The notes under the pieces: generated by a model | The model's database searches: none | Seen by the model: the letters and a program-made list of their open reading frames with translations, nothing else | Told to the model about the DNA's origin: nothing | Shown: positions 41,691 through 52,123 of the stretch, in pieces | How the letters are laid out: every line of letters begins with the position of its first letter | How positions within the stretch are numbered: position 1 is the stretch's first letter | Position numbers and translations under genes: made by a program | NCBI GenBank assembly: GCA_000499405.2 | Contig: HG738138.1 | Coordinates: 868,001-932,000, forward strand | Direction of reading: 5' to 3' | Length of the DNA: 64,000 bases | From: Onchocerca volvulus | Lineage: Eukaryota; Nematoda; Chromadorea; Rhabditida; Onchocercidae

Positions 41691-41714
41691 TAGCCATCTT
41701 TTATTAATTTAATT

Positions 41715-42062
41715 AATTGATAATTTTCACGAAATTTATTTCAATATGTTTGTCTTTCATTGAATGCTTCCAGTAAATCATTGCTTCTAATCAAGTTTCA
41801 TTGATACTTAATTTGCATAAAAATTTAAATAATCGATAATTTTCATGAAACTTATTTAAACATGCTTATCTTATATTAATGCTTCCAACAAATCATTGCT
41901 GTCTAATATTAATAAAGTTTCAATGATACTTGATTTGCATAAAAATTTAAATAATTGGTAATTTTCATGAAATTTATTTCAATATGTTTATCATTCATTG
42001 ATATTTCCAATAAATCATTACTGTCTAATAAAGTTTTATCGATACTCAATTTGCATAACAAT
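41715..42062 (+). repeat. Three tandem copies of a block of about 116-122 bp after the collagen gene
   Basis: Copies at 41715-41830, 41831-41952 and 41953-42062 share the same order of segments: a TAATTTTCA(C/T)GAAA start, TTATTTNAA, an A-rich AAATCATT core, a TAA-rich AAGTTT segment, and ATTTGCATAA near the end. AATAAA occurs in copy 2 (41911-41916) and copy 3 (42027-42032) and is AATCAA in copy 1. The array begins 25 bp after the stop codon, so it probably forms the 3' UTR and end-processing region. Confidence 0.85.
41911..41916 (+). terminator. Candidate polyadenylation signal of the collagen gene
   Basis: AATAAA in the second copy of the downstream repeat. A second candidate is in the third copy at 42027-42032. 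Which one is used cannot be told from sequence. Confidence 0.55.
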
Positions 42063-43616
42063 AAAAAATTTCGGTGTTTTTTCGCTACAATAAAAAAATC
42101 TAAAAAAATTTACGAATTTCTCTTCTTTGAACGTTATAAATCAATATAATCTTCTGTACAGTTAAAAGAAATTGATTTTTTTTTTTTTTTTTTTGGAAAC
42201 AAAAAAAGGAAATCTAAAAATTTTTTAACTTTAGAATTAGCCCAAAGTGTGATTATATTATATTTTTGTTGAATTACAAAAATTATTTTTTTCTTACCTG
42301 ATAAACGATGAATTAAAATCATATGAAGTTTTATAATTGCTATTTTGTAAATGAAGAATTAAAAATCGTTGATCAAAAAAGAGTGAGGTAAAGTGATAAT
42401 AAGCCAAATTCAATAAATTAATTAATGTATATCTCTCTGCAATCTTAAACTAATTAGTTTTTTCGAAATTAAATCGATATTTTTGGACCAAAACGATTGC
42501 GAAATCGTTACTAGATAATCAATAGTTTAACTGTTCCATAGTATACTGTTTAATAAATAAGTGTTAGATGGAAAGAGAAATAAAATGAGACAGTAAAAAG
42601 AAAAAAAAAAAGCGTTAAGAGTTCGAAAAATAAGAAAATAATCAGTAACATTTGTTAGTTGCAGAATAAAAATAATCACAATGCAATGATTTTTTTGCCT
42701 TCTTTTTTTTCTTCATTTAGCATATAAACTTGCAATTTTCTCGAATTCCAGATTTGATCATTTATATGAATTTATAGCAATCAATAGTAATTAATGCCAT
42801 TGAAATTTGATCCTTGTGTATTATTTCATGTTGTGATAGTTCAATAAAGATTGGTTAAAACAGGTAAAACGGTGATTGATGAGGTGTTTATCATATTTTT
42901 GATGATTTGCTGAAATGCAGAGAGTGAGTGAAAATTAGAGAAATAGTATGAGAGTTGTTTTAATTATCTTAATTTGGTGAAAATGGGTTGCGCACATTCA
43001 TTTTCACACTAATAGATGGATGATGATTCATTGATTGAAGAAGACATTATTTGCAATTATCCTGTTTTGCATACATTTGTTTTACTTATTCTAACCTTTA
43101 ATGGTATTTTTTCAATTTATTACTTTTCTTTCCACTTTTATTTCTAACTTTTTGGTTATTTTATTATTGTCGCAAAATTTTTTTTCCCATCTTTTTTCTT
43201 TCTCCTTTCTTGTTTTCTTTTTTAATTTAAATTTGTAATCAAAATTATGTGATAGTTTTTTTTTTTTTTTGTTGTTGTAATAATGTTTTACATGATTTGT
43301 TGGGAAAATATTTGAAAATTTTCGAAATTTTCACTTTTAAAATTTATCTAATTTATCAGTAAGATTAAATGGTTGGATTACAAAGGTAAAAGAATTTTGT
43401 GTTATTAGAAAATGGCGCATGAAATTCGGCTTTGATACTATTTCATCAATGACCGAAAAATGACAATCGGTTAAGTAAATAAAAAAAAAAAAAAAAAAAA
43501 GTGTCCAATGCATGAATGAGTTGATGATTCGAGTACAATACTAATTCTTTTTAGGTTGAATCGATTTCGATTGAATTAAAAGCATAATTTATTATTTCGA
43601 AATTAAACAGAACTAA
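42063..43616. other. Intergenic region between the collagen and the EGF-like gene
   Basis: About 1.5 kb of AT-rich sequence with short T and A runs. No exon recognised; the promoter of the EGF-like gene is presumably here. Confidence 0.5.
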
Positions 43617-43640
43617 TTTTTGTAGATTAAAATTATAATT

Positions 43641-46545
43641 ATGTATCAATGGCAATTTCTCATTCTATTATATGTGGAAGCCAGAATTCAAGCTCAAACT
43701 ACAGTAATAAGCAACTTTTTTTCTTTAGTTTTTGCAAAATATTAAATCTAATATTTAATGCTTTATAGATTAAAAGGCAAAAAAAAGAAACATGAAATTT
43801 CAAATTTTATATTTTCTCTTTTTGAATGATATCATCATCCATGATGAAATTATATTTAACTTTATATCATTTCAAATTTAAATAATGTTTCTAACTTTTT
43901 GCAATAAAAAAAAAGTAAGATTCAAATTTCCATTTTTGTTTTTTTTTTCTTTTTTTCTTTTTTTTATTCAAAATTTTTTAGGATAAAGTGAAACAACAAT
44001 GGAATAGCGTAAATGGTACTATCACTAATATTACTACCATTACTACTACTACTGCTTCTACCACTTCTTCATCTATCAAATTTTTTGAGTAAGTTGAAAA
44101 AGAAAGAAAATTTCGGTTATTTAGTTAATAATTTTTCTATGAAATTTATAATCGTATTTCATTTTTTCTTTTTTTTTTTTTTAGACAATTATCACTTCAT
44201 TCATCAAATGATGATGTAAATGTTTTTTGTCGAAATGGTGGTACTATGATTGGAAATAGTTGTATATGTCTTCATCCATATACTGGATCACGATGTTTAG
44301 ATTTTGCATGTGGTACTTGTTTTTTGATGAAATTATTACAATATTTTTTCTATTTTATGAAAAATTTAAATGGTTGAAAAATTATAAATTACTTATCATT
44401 AATTATAGGAGAAATTTAATAAAAAAAAATCATGAATTATTCATTATAAATTACAGAAAATTTAATAAAATGATATTAATTTATTATAGTACATGGCATA
44501 TCAGTTGGAATTCGTTATGATCCAGATAGTTTATTTTTTAATAAACCTTGCATTTGTGATGAAGATTGGACTGGTGATTTATGCGATATATCAAAAACAA
44601 ATCAGGCAAGAAATTCATCAAAATTATGAATAAATAAGGATACATTAAGTTCTTAGTTTCATTTAAAATTTTCGATTTGAAAATTTTGATTTGTTTGTTT
44701 AAATTTCATTTAAAATTTAGGTATATATGTAGATGTTCATATTATACATCATCTTTTGTATCGCTTTAACAAATAATGCAACTGTGACAAAAGTTTACAA
44801 AGGTTAAAATAAAATTACAATTTTTAATTAGCTTAATTGAAGTCGTTTTATTATGCCAATCAATTATCAATGATTAATTCTAATATATCAAATTGAAAAT
44901 GGTGAAGAATTTATATTGATTTTTTTTTTCTGCAACAACTAGAATATGCATTCTTCAAATTTCTTCAATCAATTGTAAGAATAAAACTTGGCTATTTTTC
45001 TTATCCTAAATATTTGATTAGCAATTCTTAGATATAAGAAATCTCATTAATCTTCTGTTTTATTATAAAGTATATCAAAAATATGCTGCAATTATAAGTC
45101 ATATTTATCTACCAATTTTGCAGTATCCATGTTCATTTATCGCAAAAACTTTATCCACTTTTATCCTCGTTTCTGTCTTTTTATATCTTTACAACAATTA
45201 TTACTGTTAGAGGTTACAAATAACTCAACTACTTTTTTTTTCTCAATCTCTATTTCCAAACTATTTCATAAATCTTATCATTCTCTTCTTTATGCTAATT
45301 CTTTTTTTTTTTTTCTTTCAATCACAATTATACTTTATCAATCCATTCGCTTCACTGTGAACATCCAATCTGTTTATAAGCCCTGATGAATAATAATACT
45401 TCAGCAATCGAAATTCATTTTATAAATTTCTTTTGCTGATATTTATAAAATATTTCGAGAAATTTGAGATAGTGGAAGTTATCATTCAGTGTAACGATCA
45501 TGGTGAATTCAGAAACGGCCAATGTCATTGTGCTGAACACTTTTTTGGTTCACAATGTCAGTATGTCAGCCGATGTGACAATGGCAAACGAAAACATGGA
45601 AGGTTTTCACTTAAAAATTTTTTTCCTTTTTCTTTTTATCGAAATTTATAAATATTTAAATTAAGAACTTGTAAGATTTCGAAAGTTAGAATTCAAGAAT
45701 GAATTTTAATTTTTCAGATGTCTATGCGACAAGGGCTGGAAAGGAGATTATTGTCACGATATCATTTGTCAACATGGTTATCCAGGTAAATAAGTGTTCT
45801 ACTGAGCCTCAGTTTGTAACTTTCGAAATGTAACTTTGGAATTCTAATCTGGAAATCTGTAATATTCAAACGAAAATTTCAAAAAAAAAAAAAAAAGAAG
45901 AGAAAGGGGAGAGAGCTACATATACATCAGTATAAAATTATTCAGTCTAAAGTAATCCTAGCAAAATTTATGTTAATTAATAATTTAAGAATTCGTAGAA
46001 AAAATTCAGATGTCAATAATAAAAGTAAATCATGTGTTTGTCCGGCACGATTCACCGGAGCTCACTGTGACCGTTGTTCCCAAAAAGGACCTAAAATCAG
46101 GCCATATCCAGAATGCAACATTGACGTGTCGAAGAGTAAAGCAAAACTACAACGACAAGAAGCAGAAACACAGGTAAACACAATTTTGTATTATTAAAGG
46201 ACAAATTACTGTCATGTAAATGATACATACTAATTTAATTATTCAATCCCAAAGTTTATTTCCCTCTCAAAATAATGTCTGAATAATTTCAAGTTTGACA
46301 CTGAAAGTTAGATGATAATGTTATAGTTCCGACTGCGATTAAGGATTATGGGATTTACAAGCTTTCTGCTTTTACTTCTGCTAATAACAATGGTTTTCTT
46401 CCACCGACATAGAATTTACAAAAGGAAACATTCACAGAGAGAAAATCTTCGGCGACGTGAATATGAAATCCGGAAAACAATCCTTGAAAAAGCTGCACGA
46501 TCTACGGAATGTCTGAATGCTGAGGGAAGGTATTCATTTGTTTAA
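43641..46545 (+). CDS. Unnamed single-pass membrane protein with five EGF-like repeats
   Basis: Function unknown; the layout suggests a cell-surface adhesion or signalling protein. Exons 43641-43703, 43982-44088, 44185-44312, 44490-44605, 45490-45602, 45718-45785, 46010-46173 and 46327-46545 keep phase and give 325 aa. Residues 1-19 look like a signal peptide. A Thr/Ser-rich stretch follows (about 35-52), possibly O-glycosylated. About residues 71-222 hold five repeats with the C-x-C-(8)-C ending typical of EGF modules, for example CICDEDWTGDLC, CHCAEHFFGSQC and CLCDKGWKGDYC. Most have five rather than six cysteines. A membrane segment, about 261-277, leads into a basic tail of about 48 residues ending SFV. 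The exon ending at 44605 uses a GC donor (CAG/GCAAGA). The resulting 884-nt intron is needed to keep frame and cysteine order. I do not recognise a named orthologue. Confidence 0.82.
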
Positions 46546-47946
46546 AAACATTATCGATTACCCGAATATTTCATTCCCGAATTTTATATTATTTACCAAG
46601 TTTTTTTAATTACTTTTTGATGTAAATATAATTAGCATTATGTAATCTACTGGCGTTCTTCAGTACAAATATTCATTAAGCCTTACATTTCTGGAGTAAA
46701 ATGAAATGAATACCTGATTTTGAGCAATCATATAAAAGATAACTTTTATAGGACAGAAGAAGATAGGAACCGTATGGATGAAAATATGAAAACAAACAGA
46801 AGATTATCAAATTTCCTATAGCTACTAAATGAAATACTAAACATGTATATACGTATGATTTGGGAATCGTAGTTCAATAACCTACAACCTACCGGTGATC
46901 ACAAAATTCAGAACAAATTTTCGACTTTTGGATCATAATTAAAAGGAATGAGAGGAAATGAACATCACGCTTGATAATCAAAAATTGGACATCGCTATTT
47001 TGAATTTTAATTAAATTCTTTGGATTGTCGAAAATATCTCTTGAATGCTTTACAAATTTATTCTCTAAACTGCAGCTGAATCATTATACAAATCAATAAT
47101 TTGTTGTTAATATTTTATCAGTAAATAAAACACATGCAATATGCAAAGTGCTGATTCACTAAACAAATCTCACAATCAAAAAAATAGCTGCATTGAAAAG
47201 TAAAACGGCTAAATCTAAAATTAAAACGTACCTAGAATACATCAAAATCAAAAATCCAATAAGAAATGCAAAGATTAAAATAGAAAAAAAGCGCCTAGAA
47301 TTCACAGGAATAAAAAGACTACTTTTGGAGCACTCATTGCAAATGGTACACTGCGATTACTCAAATCTAGACATTCCAAACAACTATAATATATAAATTA
47401 ATATCACATACTACGCAGTTCTTTAGTAGCTCAAATAATATTCATGTTATTAAAACTTGAATGAGTATGGCATTTTTATAACCTGGTTTATACACGACAA
47501 ACTATGAAAGCTTCGTTTCTCGGAACCGAATAAATAAGTCTCACAATTTACATACAATAGATACATTGTGAGATCAAAATCTAATTTGAAAAGAACAAAA
47601 ACAGAACCAAACTATAGTTTAGAACGAACAAACTTGCAGCCAATGAAAATTATGGCTTGAAATTAATGCTGAAATTGATTTAAAAAAGGAAGCATTTGAT
47701 AAAAAATAAGAATTGGCTATAATTCAATCTATACAGTTAACTGTATCCTGAAAAGAAATCTTTATGAGCATAACATCATAAAAATCAAGGCATAAACAAA
47801 TAAATTTTTTTTTCGAAATAGAACAATTATAGAGAAACTCTTTTAGGGAAGAATAACATTAAAGTCGCAAACGTAGAGAACAACGAGTGTTGAGTAGTTT
47901 TAAAAAAGAGCACGTTCTATCATAACCCGTACTAATTTTAAAATAT
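46546..47946. other. Convergent intergenic region between the EGF-like and MKK4 genes
   Basis: The two flanking genes run tail to tail here. The sequence is AT-rich but with few long homopolymers. The plus frame at 47193-47396 is Lys/Ile-rich with no motif, splice support or family match, so I do not call it. The 3' UTRs of both genes must lie within this stretch. Confidence 0.5.
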
Positions 47947-50469
47947 TCAGGAAAAATGTACCCAATCAGACCTAAGTGCTTTGTACGTATTGTTGTCATT
48001 TTCGTTAGTACTATCATCTCCAAGAACTTTGGAAACAAATATTCCAACAATTGATTGCGCTTGAGCAATTCCATTTGCATCCTGTACGTTGTATGTTTTG
48101 TAGAAATCCATGGTCATCAGAACATTGTATTTAGGCCGTTCATCCTTGCCTTTGATTAGGCTGAAGATTACGCTCTTCATTAGAAACATTCTTAATCATA
48201 AAAAAATTCAGGTGAAAAAAAAAAACGATTAATGGATTGTTTATAAAAATATTCTTTATGGAAAATTCAAATAAAAAAAGCAACAAAAAAAACATACACA
48301 TCCGAAACTATTCCTATCCTATTAATACGATGTTTCATTTCATCAATAATAATTCCAGTGAAATAACAACTTTGATTTCATAAAAATAAGCAAAATAAAA
48401 ATTACCAGTGGTTAATAAACGTAACCAAACATGTGGAATATATTCCAGGTGGCATAATAGGAGGCTCACCGTTTACTACTTCTTGTAATTGCTGGAATGG
48501 TGAATCCCAAGCTGCAAACGGAAATCGTCCTGTTGAAACTTCAAACTGGAAATAAAAGAACTATTTATGTTATATATTCATTATCAAATCAAAAAAAATT
48601 TAATTGATTTACTTTCTTAGCAAGTTTGCGAAATTTGATAAAATGAGTACATGCATGCCTCTATTATTCACTTACCAGCGTTATGCCCAATGACCAAACG
48701 TCAGATCGAACATCATATGGCTCATTCGATTGGAGTCGTTCAGGCTATAATGCACGAATAATGAAGGAAACTTCCAAAGTGCTGCATTAAAATTCATTTC
48801 TACTTAATTCCCGGAAATTGAATTAAATTAAAAAATGACCAGAATTTTTTGAAAAGAAAATAACAACGGACCGCCATGTACGGTCGACAACCAGCATCCT
48901 GAGTTTTAGCAATGGAATCAATCAAGTGACCGGCTATACCGAAATCACATAGTTTTATATATCCCTTCCGATCCAACAAAATGTTGGACGGTTTAACATC
49001 TGCAAGCATGTAAATAACAATTAATAAAATTAATTGTGATTTTAAAAAACCGATATTTCGAAATTTTGAAAAGGTCTAGAATTAATTAAACTCTCCAAAA
49101 ACTAACCCCGATGAATTATTTTTAAATTTTCCTTAAGATAGCTGAGAGCGTTCACTGTCTGAAATATTAAATGTTATTAATGTTATATAAATCAATTGAG
49201 CAAATGTAGAATCTTTGAAAAAAATACTCACATCTTTCCCCATAACACTTATCATTAAAAATTTAGAAAATAAATTTTTCACATTGATTCAGTTCGAATA
49301 AAACTCACCGAAACTGCAATATATCCGATTATATCTTCCGGGAGATAATTTCCTTTTCCATAAACTGTTTTATAAAGATTTTCCAGGGAAATATCCATTA
49401 ATTCCATACATATCCAACAATCACCCTACAAACTACTACCATTTTCAACCATGCAAATTCAGGAAAATAATGAAGAAGTTAGTGAAAGTTCAATTAAAGA
49501 AAAAGGGAATAAAAAAATAAGAAATTTATTAACTTCGGTAAAGATAGCACCGTAAAAGCGAACAATGTTTTCACACTGACTACTCATGATTGCTTCTAAT
49601 TCCATAAGCAAATGTTTTTGCTCTGTTGAGTTCACAGTGCTTGATCGGATACGCTAAACAATTAATTCATTCTAGATAAAACTGTTTCGAAATTTCGTAA
49701 AAATCAATAATAACATTCTTGATATTGAATTTTACACAAAATATTAGTATCCTTCAAAGAACTCTCACTTTAACAGCCACCACCGCTCCGGATTTTGTAT
49801 GAAGCATCCGACTAACCGTTCCAAAATTTCCACGACCGATCTCGCCTTTATCGATAAGATCATTACATGTAAAATCATATTCTTCATTCGGCGAAAAACG
49901 TAATTTACCTGCGGAATGAGTTCGCAAATATGCGCTGAAATGTTTGTCAAAATTTTCAATGAAACATATTTTATATTCTATCAAATTATCAATTGTAACC
50001 ATATTCAAGTTATAAAGTACAATTTTGCATGAATGGAACGAATAAAATCGAAAATCGGTTTTTAATCTAACAATTTAAAGTTTAATATAATACATACAGC
50101 TAACTCAACCAGGTTTCTGATGAATAAAAAATTACAATCCCAGATAAAGAGCAGCATAAAGTCTGTAATTCTAATTATATGATGGAAGAGCATTCATTAA
50201 ACTACATATCAATCACCACGCCTTTTTAAAAGGCGATTATAAATTTCTAAAATGCGATTACAAATATGAAATTATAATCGCATTTTAGAAATCGCGTATT
50301 TTGTATAGATATCAACAATTTTCGACTTTTTTAAAATTTACGAATTTTAATTCATTTTAAAAGTTCAAGTAACTAACAGCTGTGGTGATGTTTTTACATC
50401 AGGTAACGGTGGGAAATCAAGTTTTAGATTGAAACGTCCCATGTCAAGTGATTTCGGTCGTTCGGTCAT
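47947..50469 (-). CDS. mkk-4: MAP kinase kinase of the MKK4 group
   Basis: A dual-specificity kinase that phosphorylates JNK/p38-class MAP kinases; in C. elegans MKK-4 acts between DLK-1 and PMK-3 in synapse formation and axon repair. Exons in transcript order: 50469-50378, 49934-49769, 49653-49534, 49425-49309, 49158-49107, 48999-48872, 48744-48676, 48545-48406 and 48160-47947, giving 365 aa in frame. Visible are the Gly loop GRGNFGTV (64-71), catalytic K86, helix-C E104, HRD (181-183), DFG (201-203), APE (225-227) and the activation-loop pair S211 and T215 in DSIAKT, the MKK4 pattern. [12 protein letters not shown] before the domain also matches MKK4. The short N terminus is basic then hydrophobic ([16 protein letters not shown]) and could be a MAPK docking site. 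The frame stays open for seven codons upstream to an acceptor-like AG at 50491, so a further 5' exon is possible. Confidence 0.94.
50219..50292. repeat. Cluster of two inverted repeats in the mkk-4 first intron
   Basis: A 15-bp palindrome at 50220-50234 (GCCTTTT, T, AAAAGGC) is followed by an 18-bp perfect inverted repeat with arms at 50243-50260 and 50275-50292 and a 14-nt loop. A GCGATT motif recurs inside and beside the arms. It resembles a small foldback element or MITE remnant, but no target-site duplication is clear. Confidence 0.75.
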
Positions 50470-50490
50470 CTTCTCCAGTTGATCGATATC

Positions 50491-51530
50491 CTTTTGAAAT
50501 TACCACAACTCAGTTAGAAAAATGATCAACGAGGCTTCATTAAAATCAGAGAATTCGTTCCGAATAATACACCGCAACACATCCTAAAAGAATTAACCGA
50601 AAATGAAAATAAGTGAGGGAAATTTATTCATAAAATACTGTTTTGTAAAAAACGCTAACGATTGAAAAGATGTGAAAGCATTTAAAATTAGACGAATGGA
50701 AAGAGAACTGGGACATTTCATAGCTACGCTGAGTCCTCCCGGAGGACGAGAACCCTGATGTTTTCGTAGATGGACCAAAAATTTTTTAAATGTGTGCCGG
50801 AAAATGATGGGCACATATCTCTCCTTCCACCGGGAAAATAATATACACGTAGCGGCCGCGCCCGCAAATTAGTACAATGCGGTTCACGGCGATTTCTGAA
50901 ATCGCCCTCTTGACGGACGTCAAGTAATAAGCGTGAGTGAGGGTGGCGATTATAGGAGTCCTTTTGATCTTTCAACTTCTCTGGTTGCGTCACCCTCACT
51001 TCTGCAACTGCGTCATTCTCACTATGTTGCGATTTACGCATATCCGTATAATTGATGCTTAGATATCTAGATTACATGCATGGACACTTACTAGATACAG
51101 ATTTTACTTTTCTAACGTTCCTATCAGCAACTGAGAAGTTCAGGTCACTCTAGAAGTCTTAAATATTTTTTTCTTCAATACTTGAATTTTGAAGTGTGTG
51201 CAATTCGTGATATTTCTTTTCGACATTTTAGGCTTTGATTCGTACTTCTCATTTTAGAATGAGATCTTTCAAATTTTCGTGAATTTAAATTGCTTTTTTC
51301 GATATGCGATGCGTAAGGACATCCCAGCACATTAGGAAGTTTTTTTGGCACTTTTTGTGATGAGATGAGGATTTCTCACGATGATTAGGAATTCGTGTCC
51401 TATGTAGCGGATAAAATTGGTACCTGTGATGATCGATTAACTATTTCGTTCACCAGAACAATAGTTATTATAAAGAAATATAATTTTTATAGTCTTTCAG
51501 TCCTTTCCTTCAAAGTAGATTATATTAATT
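50491..51530. other. Divergent intergenic region between mkk-4 and dph-3, with a GC-richer island
   Basis: About 1 kb separates the two start regions, so it probably contains both promoters. Within it, 50700-51060 has visibly higher GC than any other non-coding part of the window. It includes a GCGGCCGC site and several short perfect inverted repeats: 50888-50906, 50909-50924, and AGTGAGGGTG at 50936 paired with CACCCTCACT at 50991. A 105-codon minus-strand frame spans 50724-51041 but matches no family I know. An acceptor CTTTTAG for mkk-4 lies at 50584-50590. Confidence 0.6.
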
Positions 51531-51534
51531 TCAG
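51529..51534 (+). promoter_or_regulatory. Probable spliced-leader acceptor of dph-3
   Basis: TTTCAG lies 18 nt before the ATG at 51553; another TTTCAG is at 51495-51500. Either could be the trans-splice site. Confidence 0.55.
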
Positions 51535-51552
51535 GTAATTGATGGGCAAATA

Positions 51553-52088
51553 ATGTCGGTATTTCATGATGAAGTTGAGATCGAAGATTTTGAGTACGAT
51601 GAGTCCACCGGATTATATACTTTTCCATGTCCATGTGGAGATCGATTTGAAATTTCAAAGTAAGTAATTCTATATGCGTATTGTTGGGTATTTTTTTTAT
51701 TAGTTTAACTGTTTGATTATTGATTTAGAAAATTTTTATGTCTCGACTTTATCTAAAAGATCCACTGTTTTAGAATTTTGAATTCGAGCAAATTAAATTT
51801 TACATGACAAAATTCTAGAAAAAGTAATATTTACTGGAATTTAAATCCTAAGGATGTAAATTTTAAACTTCCTGTCTCCTTTTGTTCAGTTTTCTTTTTC
51901 TTTATACTTGCATATATTTCTTTTTCTAGTTTTTTTTTTCTTTCAGGGAAATGTTAGAAGCCGGTGAAGATATTGCTACTTGTCCCAGTTGCTCGCTAAT
52001 TGTTCGAGTAATTTATGATCCAGATATGTTCGTTAAATTGGAAATTCTACCTAACACTAATATTCAAAAAGCAGAAATCAATGTATAA
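51553..52088 (+). CDS. dph-3: Diphthamide biosynthesis protein 3 (CSL zinc finger)
   Basis: A small iron/zinc protein that donates electrons to the DPH1-DPH2 radical enzyme in the first step of making diphthamide on elongation factor 2. It is also linked to Elongator-dependent tRNA wobble modification. Two exons, 51553-51659 and 51947-52088, join in phase to 82 aa, the same length as I recall for human DPH3. The four metal-binding cysteines are present as CPC (residues 26 and 28) and CPSC (48 and 51). [18 protein letters not shown] is the typical N terminus. The gene is divergent from mkk-4 and sits behind two good TTTCAG acceptors. A polyadenylation signal follows 29 nt after the stop. Confidence 0.97.
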
Positions 52089-52117
52089 GTAAAATGCTGG
52101 AATGGAAATATTCGGTT

Positions 52118-52123
52118 AATAAA
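52118..52123 (+). terminator. Polyadenylation signal of dph-3
   Basis: The first AATAAA after the dph-3 stop codon. Confidence 0.75.

Noticed and set aside
45999..46009. Acceptor at GTAG (45998) for the seventh EGF-like exon
   Set aside because: It leaves the exon out of phase with the preceding one; the ATTCAG acceptor at 46009 restores frame.
47193..47396. Lys-rich 67-codon frame on plus
   Set aside because: Composition is that of AT-rich noncoding DNA; no motif, no splice support, and it lies in the convergent 3' region.
50700..51060. Wolbachia-derived insertion as an explanation of the GC-richer island
   Set aside because: No bacterial protein or motif is recognised, and the composition looks higher in GC than expected for Wolbachia; left as an untested alternative only.
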